Positions 40,222-48,286 of a stretch of DNA of 64,000 nt are shown piece after piece; the stretch's first letter is position 1; every line of letters starts with the position of its first letter. The translations under genes and the position numbers were made by a program. Location: assembly GCF_004310665.1 (NCBI RefSeq), contig NZ_SIXF01000027.1, forward strand, positions 1-64,000. Reading direction: 5' to 3'. Source of the stretch: Pedobacter kyonggii. Its GTDB lineage: Bacteria > Bacteroidota > Bacteroidia > Sphingobacteriales > Sphingobacteriaceae. The notes below the pieces were generated by a model, which had not been told where the DNA came from, did not search any database, and was given only the letters and a program-made list of their open reading frames with translations.

Positions 40222-43200
40222 ATGAAGAAAAGCGACGTAGCAATTATTGGAATGTCATGCATTTTTCCGGGTGCGAAAGATATGCAGGCCTTTTGGGAGA
40301 ATATTATCAACCGCGTAGATTCTACACAAGAGGTTCCGGCTGATCGGATTGATCCTGTGCATTTCGACAAAGCAGTTAGCGGGGTAGATCGCTTTTATTG
40401 TAACCGTGGCGGTTTTATTCCCGATCATCAATTCGACCCACAGCGCTTCGGAATTTTACCACTAGCTGTTGAAGGTACCGAACCCGATCATCTGTTAACC
40501 TTAGATCTGGTTCACCAGGCATTAGAGGATGCATCAGTATTCGAAAAAAAATATTCCCTTGATAAAACTGGGATCATTATTGGCAAAGGCAATTATGTGG
40601 GACCTGGGGCAACCCGCGCCATCGAAATTGTAAGAACTGGCGAACAAATTTCGAGTGTATTAAAAGACTTAATGCCACAACTTACTGATGCAGAGATTGA
40701 AAAGGTAAAACACGAATTCCAATTGCGCAAAGGCCGTTTCAGTGCCGATACCGCAATGGGATTGATCCCTAATTTAGTGGCCTCACTAGTAGCCAATCGC
40801 CTTAACTTAGGCGGTTTGGCTTTTACTTTGGATGCTGCCTGTGCCAGTTCGCTTATCGCGGTTGATCATGGCGTGCAGGAACTGAATAGTGGCCGTTGCG
40901 ATATGATTATTGCAGGCGGGGTACATTTAGGTCAGAATGCTGCTTTTTGGAGCATATTCTCTCAACTGGGTGCTTTATCCAAACAGGAAAAAATAAAACC
41001 TTTCGATCAAAATGCCGATGGATTGATTATTGGCGAAGGTTGTGGTTTTGTTGTACTCAAACGCCTCGAAGATGCCATACGGGATCAGGATAAAATTTAT
41101 TCAGTAATTAAAGGCGTGGGCATCAGTAGCGATGGCAGCGGAACCAGCGTAATGAGTCCATCGGTTAAAGGCCAGCTAAAAGCCATTACCGAAGCCTGGA
41201 AAAACGCAGAACTGGAAAGTAAAAATATTGGCTATTTAGAAGCCCACGGAACAGGTACTCCACTTGGTGATAAAACTGAGGTTGAAACCTTAAAACAGTT
41301 TTTCGGCCAGGATGCCGATCTGCCAAAAGCAGGTATCGGTTCTGTAAAATCGAATATCGGCCATGCCATGCCCGCAGCAGGTATTGCAGGTTTAATTAAG
41401 TCGAGTCTGGCTTTGTATCATGGTATCATACCTCCTACTTTACATTGTGATGAACCTGTAACACAACTGGCCGAAACCCGTTTTTCTGCCGTGCAAAAAG
41501 CGATAGACTGGAACCAATCGGGTTTGCCAAAACTGGCAGCTGTAAATGCATTCGGTTTTGGTGGAATAAATGCCCATGTAGTATTAACTGCTTATGAAAC
41601 GCCTAAAAAAGATGAAGTATTGGTCATCGCAAGACCAAGTCATGAAGCTTTGATCGAATCGCTCGAAAATGGAGATTATAACATTGGGAATGGAAATTTC
41701 CGTTTAGTGTTATTTAATCCAAGTCCCGAAAGGATCAAAAAAGCTTTAAAAATTGTAGCTAAAAATTCTCCGTGGAGAAATAAACAGGACATCTGGTACA
41801 CCAATGCACCACTATTGGCGAACGATGGAAAAATAGCATTCGTATTCCCTGGCTTAGATGGTCTTGCAGGTGGCGAAATCAAATCGGTAGCCGATTATTT
41901 CAACATTCATATTGATGAAAACGAAAAACAGGACGGTCTTTTAAGCGAGGCCCTGAACATACTTAATAAAAGCAGTGTTTTAGATCAGGCATTAAAACAA
42001 TTGGGCATTAAATCCGATATGAATGCAGGGCATAGCCTTGGCGAATGGCTTGCAGCAAGATCTTCAGAACTGGCAGAAGAAAGTTCGGTAATGAACTTAC
42101 TGAATGTGCTTAACCCCGAAACTTTTGAACTGAAAGATTCGCGTTTCATCGCCGTGGGTTGCGGGTTAGATACACTTCAACCCATAATCGAAAGTATACC
42201 CGATTTATACCTATCGAACGATAACTGTCCACAACAGGTCATCCTTTGTGGCAGCAAAATAGCGCTTGAAGAACTCGCTCCGATATTGAAGGTAAAACAG
42301 ATTTTTCATCAGATTTTGCCTTTCCAATCGGGTTTCCATTCTCCATTTGTAGCCGATAAGCTGGGTTTGATCCTCGAGGGTATGCAGGATATGCAGTTCC
42401 GAAAAACCACTACACCGCTTTGGTCGGCTACTACTTTAGAAACTTATCCCGAAGGTTTTGAAGCCATCCGTCAATTAAGTGCCGAACACCTGATTAAACC
42501 AGTGCGTTTCCGCGAGCTTACCGAAAAGTTATATGCAGAAGGTGCACGTGTTTTTATTCAGGTGGGTTCTGGTGGTTTAGTTGGCTTTATCGACGATACT
42601 TTAAGAGGAAAAGAAATCAGCACCATTAGTGCCAATGTACCAATCCGTTCGGGCATTACCCAGTTGCAAAGGGTTTTGGCAGCACTTTTTATTGAAGGAA
42701 AAGAAATTGGCCTTAATTATTTGGGCAATATCAAATCAACCCCACCGCAAAAAAATAAAGGCATTAAACTCGAACTGGGTTCGCCGATTATCCATAACCT
42801 ACAAACACTTAAAGGCTTAACCATTAAGCAAGTTCAACCAACACCGTCTAAAACTTTTGTTGAGGCTAAACATCCGGTTTTACAGGCTTTTAATGAGAAT
42901 GTGATGGAAATGATCAATATGCAGAGCGAAATGATCGAACTGTTCGAAAATGCAGCTTTACAAGTCGATCAGCCGGGCAACTGGGCGCCAGCCAAACCAA
43001 TAAAACCAGTAAGACAACCATTTAGCCAAAAACTTGATGTGAGCCTTGAGAATTGCCCTTACCTGATTGATCACTCCCTATTGAGGCAACCAAAAGGCTG
43101 GCCAACAGTAGAAGATATGGATCCGGTAATTCCAATGACCATGATTTTTGAAGTGTTTGCCGAAATCGCCAACGCGCAATCACCGGAAGAGAAAGTACAA

Positions 43201-44469
43201 AAAATCATGAATATGCGGGTTTTCCAATGGATGAACGTGGTTAAACCTTTCCAGGAAACTGTAACTGGTGAGTGGAAAGACGAGCAAAGCGTCTACCTTA
43301 ATCTGGAGCGTTTTGCTAATGCAGAAGTGCAGCTGGCGGTACAGTTAAATGCTGCTCCAAACAGAACTTTCGATATTGGAAAATTATTGGATATCGATCG
43401 TACTGCTGCACAGATTTACGATGCGCACATGTTCCACGGACCAGATTATCAGGGCATCAAAAAACTGATCGCTGTTGGTGAAAAAGGAATAACAGGCATC
43501 ATCGAAGCCTCAGGCGGAAAAGGTTCATTGCTTGATAATGCAGGCCAGTTATTTGGTTTATGGCTGCAGCTCACCTTAGAAAAAGATAGGATTGCTTTCC
43601 CTGTTAAAATTCAGGAAATCGAATTCTTTGGCGATATGGCCGATCAGAAAGGCACTTTCGAATGTACCTGCGTACTTACCGAAATAAACGACGAATTTGC
43701 CACTGCAGATATCGTAATGAAAAGAGATGGAATTACCTGGCTTATCATTTCAGGATGGCAGAACCGCCGTTTGGAAATAGACGAACCGCTTTGGAACGTG
43801 TCGATGTCGCCACTCCACAACCGTTTATCGGAAGAAGTGGCACCAGGTGTTTTCCTTTTTGGCAATGCTTATTCGCGTGTGGTATCATGGGATTTTATAC
43901 TGAAAAGGTATTTCAACCAAACAGAGAAAAAGCATCATCAGAACCTCTTACCCAATAAAAGAAGAACCTGGATGATCAGCCGGGTGGCGGCGAAAGATGC
44001 CGTTCGGAATTTATTGAATACACAGAAAAACCAGGCCTGTTACCCCATCACCTTCGAAATTTATTCGGATGAATTCCGCAAACCTTACGTTAAAGGTGGT
44101 TTAACAGATAACATCAATATCTCGATTGCACATAAAGGTACCGATGCTGTTGGAATTGCGAGATTTAACGAACCTGTTGGTATCGATATCGAACATATTG
44201 AAGAGCGAAGTGCAGGCTTTTTCGATCTTGTATTTAACGATCACGAAATGACCTTGCTCGAAAGCCGCGACAAAATAGAATGGGCGACCCGCTTTTGGGT
44301 AGCCAAAGAAGCTTATGGAAAATACCTGGGCAAAGGTTTACAGGGCAATCCCAAAGCCTATACCGTTGAAGTAATCAATGGTGAAGAACTATGCATCAAT
44401 AACATCACAATCAAAACAATCAAACATAAAAACTATATCATCGGATGGACACTACAACTACAAAATTAA
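40222..44469 (+). CDS. PfaC/PfaE-like polyketide synthase: KS-AT-DH-phosphopantetheinyl transferase
   Basis: A 1,415-residue protein 23 bp after the first synthase. Ketosynthase: about 1-455 with DAACASS Cys207, EAHGTGT and NIGHAMP; the usual GFGGTNAH reads GFGGINAH. Acyltransferase-like domain: about 535-815 with FPGLDG where FPGQGS is usual, GHSLGE Ser605, and SGFH (His706) instead of HAFH. Double-hotdog dehydratase: about 935-1195 with DHSLL His951, FHGPDYQGI and DNAGQ Asp1105. Sfp-type phosphopantetheinyl transferase: about 1230-1415 with VGIDIE and WVAKEAYGK. It supplies the dehydration and ACP activation lacking in the upstream protein. Its stop overlaps the next gene by 25 bp, suggesting coupled translation. 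Confidence 0.92.
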   Translation: MKKSDVAIIGMSCIFPGAKDMQAFWENIINRVDSTQEVPADRIDPVHFDKAVSGVDRFYCNRGGFIPDHQFDPQRFGILPLAVEGTEPDHLLTLDLVHQALEDASVFEKKYSLDKTGIIIGKGNYVGPGATRAIEIVRTGEQISSVLKDLMPQLTDAEIEKVKHEFQLRKGRFSADTAMGLIPNLVASLVANRLNLGGLAFTLDAACASSLIAVDHGVQELNSGRCDMIIAGGVHLGQNAAFWSIFSQLGALSKQEKIKPFDQNADGLIIGEGCGFVVLKRLEDAIRDQDKIYSVIKGVGISSDGSGTSVMSPSVKGQLKAITEAWKNAELESKNIGYLEAHGTGTPLGDKTEVETLKQFFGQDADLPKAGIGSVKSNIGHAMPAAGIAGLIKSSLALYHGIIPPTLHCDEPVTQLAETRFSAVQKAIDWNQSGLPKLAAVNAFGFGGINAHVVLTAYETPKKDEVLVIARPSHEALIESLENGDYNIGNGNFRLVLFNPSPERIKKALKIVAKNSPWRNKQDIWYTNAPLLANDGKIAFVFPGLDGLAGGEIKSVADYFNIHIDENEKQDGLLSEALNILNKSSVLDQALKQLGIKSDMNAGHSLGEWLAARSSELAEESSVMNLLNVLNPETFELKDSRFIAVGCGLDTLQPIIESIPDLYLSNDNCPQQVILCGSKIALEELAPILKVKQIFHQILPFQSGFHSPFVADKLGLILEGMQDMQFRKTTTPLWSATTLETYPEGFEAIRQLSAEHLIKPVRFRELTEKLYAEGARVFIQVGSGGLVGFIDDTLRGKEISTISANVPIRSGITQLQRVLAALFIEGKEIGLNYLGNIKSTPPQKNKGIKLELGSPIIHNLQTLKGLTIKQVQPTPSKTFVEAKHPVLQAFNENVMEMINMQSEMIELFENAALQVDQPGNWAPAKPIKPVRQPFSQKLDVSLENCPYLIDHSLLRQPKGWPTVEDMDPVIPMTMIFEVFAEIANAQSPEEKVQKIMNMRVFQWMNVVKPFQETVTGEWKDEQSVYLNLERFANAEVQLAVQLNAAPNRTFDIGKLLDIDRTAAQIYDAHMFHGPDYQGIKKLIAVGEKGITGIIEASGGKGSLLDNAGQLFGLWLQLTLEKDRIAFPVKIQEIEFFGDMADQKGTFECTCVLTEINDEFATADIVMKRDGITWLIISGWQNRRLEIDEPLWNVSMSPLHNRLSEEVAPGVFLFGNAYSRVVSWDFILKRYFNQTEKKHHQNLLPNKRRTWMISRVAAKDAVRNLLNTQKNQACYPITFEIYSDEFRKPYVKGGLTDNINISIAHKGTDAVGIARFNEPVGIDIEHIEERSAGFFDLVFNDHEMTLLESRDKIEWATRFWVAKEAYGKYLGKGLQGNPKAYTVEVINGEELCINNITIKTIKHKNYIIGWTLQLQN

Positions 44470-44741
44470 GCAGCGAAGAAATCTTCAACCTCATGAAACA
44501 ATTTATCACCGAAGTAATCGGCGAAGAATTTGTTGAAGAAATGGATATCACCCCTGAAAGTTCTTTCACCAAAGATCTGGAAATGGACAGCATCGAAATT
44601 GTATCTTTTTCCGAAAAAATCAAAGCGCATTTTGGCGAACAAATCGATTTTACGGGCTGGTTATCATCAATGGATTTAGATCAGCTGATCAACTTAAACT
44701 TAGGCATGATCATCTCTTATATCGAAGAATGCCAATCATAA
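44445..44741 (+). CDS. Free acyl carrier protein
   Basis: A 98-residue four-helix carrier protein with the phosphopantetheine site LEMDSIEIV (Ser49). It overlaps the upstream synthase by 25 bp and the downstream hydrolase by 13 bp. Unlike the in-line ACPs (LSIDSIKR) it has an acidic, type II-like recognition helix, so it may carry a starter unit or a finished chain to the glycosyl/acyl tailoring enzymes. It is presumably activated by the transferase domain of the preceding protein. Confidence 0.9.
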   Translation: MDTTTTKLSSEEIFNLMKQFITEVIGEEFVEEMDITPESSFTKDLEMDSIEIVSFSEKIKAHFGEQIDFTGWLSSMDLDQLINLNLGMIISYIEECQS

Positions 44742-45493
44742 CAGTAAACGGCAAATCGGTTCACATTCAGGAGCTCAACAAAGGGGCTGTTGAAACCATC
44801 GTCCTCGTTCATGGAATGTTTAGCAACCTGTCTGTCTATTATTTTAATATCGCACCGCTCTTGGCCACAAAATATCATGTGGTACTATATGACTTAAAAA
44901 GTCATGGCATGAGCGAAAAGGCTTTGGAGGGATACGATCTGGAGAACATGACCAATGATCTGTTTGCATTAATGGAGGTTTTAAACCTTCAAAAAGTGCA
45001 TTTAGGTGGTTATAGTTTCGGTGGATTGATTGCTTTAAAAATGGCCATCCGCTTTCCAGGACGCATTAACAAACTGGCAATAATTGAAGCACCAGATCCG
45101 AATGACGATAAAACAAGGGGAATTATTGATGAGTACAGCCGTGAATTTTTAGAACATTACGTTGAAAATTTTACTGATACCACAAAAGTAAAAATGGGTA
45201 AAAGGCAGATGGAGCGCAACCACCGCATGTACGAATATCTTTTTTATCAAACCTCGATTAAAACCGACATGAAACTCGAAAAAGATTTTTTTGGCAGCCC
45301 TGCAATCGAAACCATAAACAAGTCTACCCTATTGCTGTATGGCACCGATTCCAATTGCCTTAACGCAGGTAAACATTTAGACGGAATGATTAAAAATGTC
45401 TCGTTAATCGCCGTACCGGGAGATCATAATATCCCGATACAACAACCATTGGTAATCGCCGAAGCATTGTTAAACTTCTTTCAGGAAATATAA
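44729..45493 (+). CDS. Alpha/beta hydrolase, probable chain-release or editing enzyme
   Basis: A 254-residue cytoplasmic alpha/beta-hydrolase. The oxyanion block is LVHGMFSN, the nucleophile is Ser96 in GGYSFGG, and Asp207 (GTDSN) and His233 (GDHNIP) complete the triad. The assembly line has no thioesterase domain, so this protein is the best candidate for releasing or hydrolysing the ACP-bound chain. That role is inferred only from position. It starts inside the end of the ACP gene and is followed by the glycosyltransferase 11 bp later. Confidence 0.85.
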   Translation: MPIITVNGKSVHIQELNKGAVETIVLVHGMFSNLSVYYFNIAPLLATKYHVVLYDLKSHGMSEKALEGYDLENMTNDLFALMEVLNLQKVHLGGYSFGGLIALKMAIRFPGRINKLAIIEAPDPNDDKTRGIIDEYSREFLEHYVENFTDTTKVKMGKRQMERNHRMYEYLFYQTSIKTDMKLEKDFFGSPAIETINKSTLLLYGTDSNCLNAGKHLDGMIKNVSLIAVPGDHNIPIQQPLVIAEALLNFFQEI

Positions 45494-45504
45494 AATTAAC
45501 ACAC

Positions 45505-46704
45505 ATGGCAAAATTTGTATTTGTTGTTCCTCCGCTAACTGGCCACATTAACCCTACGCTAAGTATGGGTACTGCCTTGATTGAAAGAGGCCACCGTGTA
45601 GGATGGATTACTTTAGATGAATCATTAGGGGATAAACTTCCTGCCGGAGGCGAGTTGCTGTTGATCAGTTATAACCAAAACGACCAACAGAAAAAAGATT
45701 CAGAAAAATACCTCGATATCATCACCAAAAAGATTGTTTACGGTATCGATAGCATCAAATTTCTGTACGAGGAAGTATTGATTCCGCTTAACAGGCACAG
45801 TTATGATGGTATTGCCGATTTACTCGATCAGTTCAAGCCCGATATGGTGATAACCGATCATCAGATGTTTGCCGGTGCAATTGCCGCAAGCAATAAAAAT
45901 TATCCTTATGTTACATCTGTTACCGCACCTGCAGCCATAAAAGTAATGGACGAGCTGCCCAAAGTGCATGAGTGGGAAGTAAATCAGATTGTAGCCCTGC
46001 AGAAAGAATTCGGCATAAATACCGAAGATTCTATTGCCTGCTCTGATCTTGCCACTTTGGTATTTACCTCCAGAGATTTTTTTGGGGAGATGGATTTACC
46101 CGAGCATTTTAAATTTGTAGGCCCCGTTTTTAACCGCCGCAAAACTACAATTCCTTTCCACTGGGAAGCATTTCATACCAGCAAACCAAAAATACTGGTC
46201 AGCATTGGTACCACCTTCGATCATGACCATAAAAAAGCCTTTTTTGCCAAGGTAATAGAGGCTTTCGCTAATGAAGACTTACATGTAGTTGTGGTTTCAG
46301 ACCCTGCTTTATTTGAGGAATGGCCAGCCAATTTTACGGTGCAGCGTCAGGTACCACAATTAGAACTTTTACCACACCTTGATGCTGTTGTTTGCCATGG
46401 CGGACACAATACCGTTTGCGAAACCTTGATGAATGGCCTGCCAATGGTGGTTATTCCAATAGCATACGATCAAAGCCACGTGGCCGGACGTGTTTTCAGG
46501 GTTGGTGCAGGAGAACGTTTAAACTTTAACCGTTTTAAAGCTAATCACCTTAAAGAAGCGGTACACAAAGTGCTGCAGAACGACAGTTATAAAATAGCAG
46601 CAGAACAAATTAAACAATCCTTTATCGAAGCCGGCGGAACAGAAAGTGCCGCCGATTTATTGGAAGCTTTAAGCAACAAAACCTCAAACGTATTCATCAG
46701 TTAA
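45505..46704 (+). CDS. GT1 glycosyltransferase (first of two)
   Basis: A 399-residue GT-B fold enzyme resembling macrolide and zeaxanthin glucosyltransferases (MGT/CrtX type). The N-terminal acceptor domain starts FVFVVPPLTGHINPTLSMG with the conserved His of family GT1. The nucleotide-sugar domain contains VCHGGHNTVCETLMNGLPMVV (about residues 296-316) and PIAYDQSHVA. It has no membrane segment. It probably transfers a hexose from a UDP- or dTDP-sugar to a hydroxyl of the polyketide or lipid. It is clearly paralogous to the next gene, implying sequential sugars or a duplication with new specificity. Confidence 0.92.
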   Translation: MAKFVFVVPPLTGHINPTLSMGTALIERGHRVGWITLDESLGDKLPAGGELLLISYNQNDQQKKDSEKYLDIITKKIVYGIDSIKFLYEEVLIPLNRHSYDGIADLLDQFKPDMVITDHQMFAGAIAASNKNYPYVTSVTAPAAIKVMDELPKVHEWEVNQIVALQKEFGINTEDSIACSDLATLVFTSRDFFGEMDLPEHFKFVGPVFNRRKTTIPFHWEAFHTSKPKILVSIGTTFDHDHKKAFFAKVIEAFANEDLHVVVVSDPALFEEWPANFTVQRQVPQLELLPHLDAVVCHGGHNTVCETLMNGLPMVVIPIAYDQSHVAGRVFRVGAGERLNFNRFKANHLKEAVHKVLQNDSYKIAAEQIKQSFIEAGGTESAADLLEALSNKTSNVFIS

Positions 46705-46714
46705 ATTATACATT

Positions 46715-47929
46715 ATGTCAAAATTCCTTTTCGTTGTCCCGCCTTTTTTTGGCCATATCAGCCCAACTTTAAGCATTGGTGCAAGTTTATTGACCCGCGG
46801 CCATGAAGTAAAATGGCTGGGTATTACTCCACTTGCAAAGGTACACTTACCTGAAGGTGGCGAATTTATTTACCCTGAAGAAGACCTGGCAGAGTATGCT
46901 GATGAAATACAACGTATTTTAAAACGTCAGGATGATGGCCCTGCCTGTTCTGGTCCGGAGGTAATGAAACTTGCCCTTGAAGAAACCTATGTTCCTTTTG
47001 CCAAAATGATGATGAAAGGGCTGAACAACTTTGTTGATGCCTGGAAACCCGATGTAATTATTAACGACTGCATTACCTTTGCTGGTGCATTAAGTGCACA
47101 TTTAAAAGGCATAGCATCTGTTACCACTACCCCGGTACCACCCGATGTGATGGGCGATACGGCTAACAGTGCACCCAAAATATTCGAATGGCAACAAAAC
47201 TTAATTAAAGGTTTACAAAGAGAAGTGGGCATTTATAGCGATGACATCCACATCCATTCGCATGAATTGAATATGGTTTTCACTTCACAGGCTTTTGCAG
47301 GTTTTGAAGAAAAACCATCTCACATGCATTTTGTTGGTCCGGTAAAAGGGAGGCCAAATTTAGCCCCTTTTGATTGGGAACGTTTAAGTAAAGCCACCAC
47401 CCCTAAAGTTTTTGTTTCGTTGGGTACTTTGCTGGTTGATATTCGTAAAGAATTTTTCCAGAAACTGATTACCGCTTTCGAAAACCAACCTGTAACTATT
47501 GTTGCTGCAACCAATCCTGATATTTTCGAAAAATGGCCTGATAATTTTATCGTAAATGGTTTTGTTCCGCAATCGGAATTGATGCCGCACATGGATGCGG
47601 TAATCTGCCATGGTGGTTTTAATACGGTAAATGATACCTTCACAAATGGTTTACCAATGTTGATTACGCCTATTGCCTACGATCATTTCCATACTGCTAA
47701 ACTAATTGAGCAAGCAGGTTGTGGAGTAAGCATCCGCTACAAAAGATTACGTATCAGTGATTTAAGAGACACCGTTTTCGAACTTTTAGAAAACCCGAAA
47801 TACCGCCAGGCCGCACAAAAAATAAGAGAAACATTTATCGAAGCTGGTGGTAACGATAAGGCGGTGCAATTGTTGGAAGATTTTGCTGAGGTTCATAGAG
47901 TTGTCAACTTTGATAGCCCCCTTGCCTAG
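46715..47929 (+). CDS. GT1 glycosyltransferase (second of two)
   Basis: A 404-residue MGT/CrtX-like enzyme, 10 bp after its paralogue. Acceptor domain FLFVVPPFFGHISPTLSIG; donor motif ICHGGFNTVNDTFTNGLPML near residue 299, followed by PIAYDHFHTA, where the usual DQ is DH, hinting at a different sugar donor. The natural C-terminus appears to end near LLEDFAE. The last residues VHRVVNFDSPLA are partly encoded by the left arm of an inverted repeat (47897-47910), so insertion of repeat DNA seems to have rewritten the tail. Confidence 0.92.
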   Translation: MSKFLFVVPPFFGHISPTLSIGASLLTRGHEVKWLGITPLAKVHLPEGGEFIYPEEDLAEYADEIQRILKRQDDGPACSGPEVMKLALEETYVPFAKMMMKGLNNFVDAWKPDVIINDCITFAGALSAHLKGIASVTTTPVPPDVMGDTANSAPKIFEWQQNLIKGLQREVGIYSDDIHIHSHELNMVFTSQAFAGFEEKPSHMHFVGPVKGRPNLAPFDWERLSKATTPKVFVSLGTLLVDIRKEFFQKLITAFENQPVTIVAATNPDIFEKWPDNFIVNGFVPQSELMPHMDAVICHGGFNTVNDTFTNGLPMLITPIAYDHFHTAKLIEQAGCGVSIRYKRLRISDLRDTVFELLENPKYRQAAQKIRETFIEAGGNDKAVQLLEDFAEVHRVVNFDSPLA

Positions 47930-47943
47930 AAGTTGACAACTCT
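47897..47943. repeat. Inverted repeat, copy 1 (14-bp arms, 19-nt spacer)
   Basis: AGAGTTGTCAACTT (47897-47910) pairs perfectly with AAGTTGACAACTCT (47930-47943) around a 19-nt spacer that holds the end of the glycosyltransferase gene. No T-run follows, so it is not a standard terminator. The same structure recurs 328 bp downstream. Confidence 0.85.
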
Positions 47944-48224
47944 GGAAGTAAATCGCAAAGTGTCCGTCATCTCCTGAAGCACAGTCCCAACATTAAGTCG
48001 GGAGAGAGATCTACCCAGAAAGATCTCTCGACTGCGTTGCACTCCGCTCGAGAAGACGCCTCCCGTGCGATCGTCACCCTGAACCGAGCCTTAGCGAGCT
48101 CACCGAAGGTAATTTATTTCAGGTTCTATCTTGCTGGAAAGATGCTGATCCCGAAATTGCGGGACAGCATGACGAATCGACTAAACTAATCGCAAGCATG
48201 ACGGAACGCATGAACATAACTTTA
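47944..48224. repeat. Repeat-like block inside the operon
   Basis: About 280 bp between the two inverted repeats, with no gene. It has inverted segments such as GAGAGATCT...AGATCTCTC and GATCCCGAAATTGCGGGA, and stretches like CTCGAGAAGACG and GACAGCATGACGAATC similar to intergenic repeats common in Pedobacter-type genomes. It splits the operon between the glycosyltransferase and acyltransferase genes. Confidence 0.6.
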
Positions 48225-48225
48225 A

Positions 48226-48270
48226 GAGTTGTCAACTTGCATAACTAGTTTACTAGAAAGTTGACAACTC
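48226..48270. repeat. Inverted repeat, copy 2 (13-bp arms, 19-nt spacer)
   Basis: GAGTTGTCAACTT (48226-48238) pairs with AAGTTGACAACTC (48258-48270), again with exactly 19 nt between. It ends 16 bp before the start codon of the first acyltransferase gene, so it could affect translation or transcription of the downstream genes. Confidence 0.85.
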
Positions 48271-48286
48271 AGAATAATACTAAAAA

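Noticed and set aside
33158-44469. Enediyne polyketide synthase
   Set aside because: The C-terminal DH-PPTase order is similar, but the tandem ACPs with IDSIKR motifs, the PfaD-like barrels and the absence of other enediyne genes favour a PUFA/glycolipid-type system.
45505-47929. Carotenoid glucosyltransferase (CrtX) role for the two GT1 enzymes
   Set aside because: The sequence style is similar, but no carotenoid genes are nearby and the operon context points to the polyketide/lipid product.
47944-48224. CRISPR array or riboswitch between the glycosyltransferase and acyltransferase genes
   Set aside because: Only two repeat copies are present, with unrelated internal sequence, and no conserved riboswitch core is visible.
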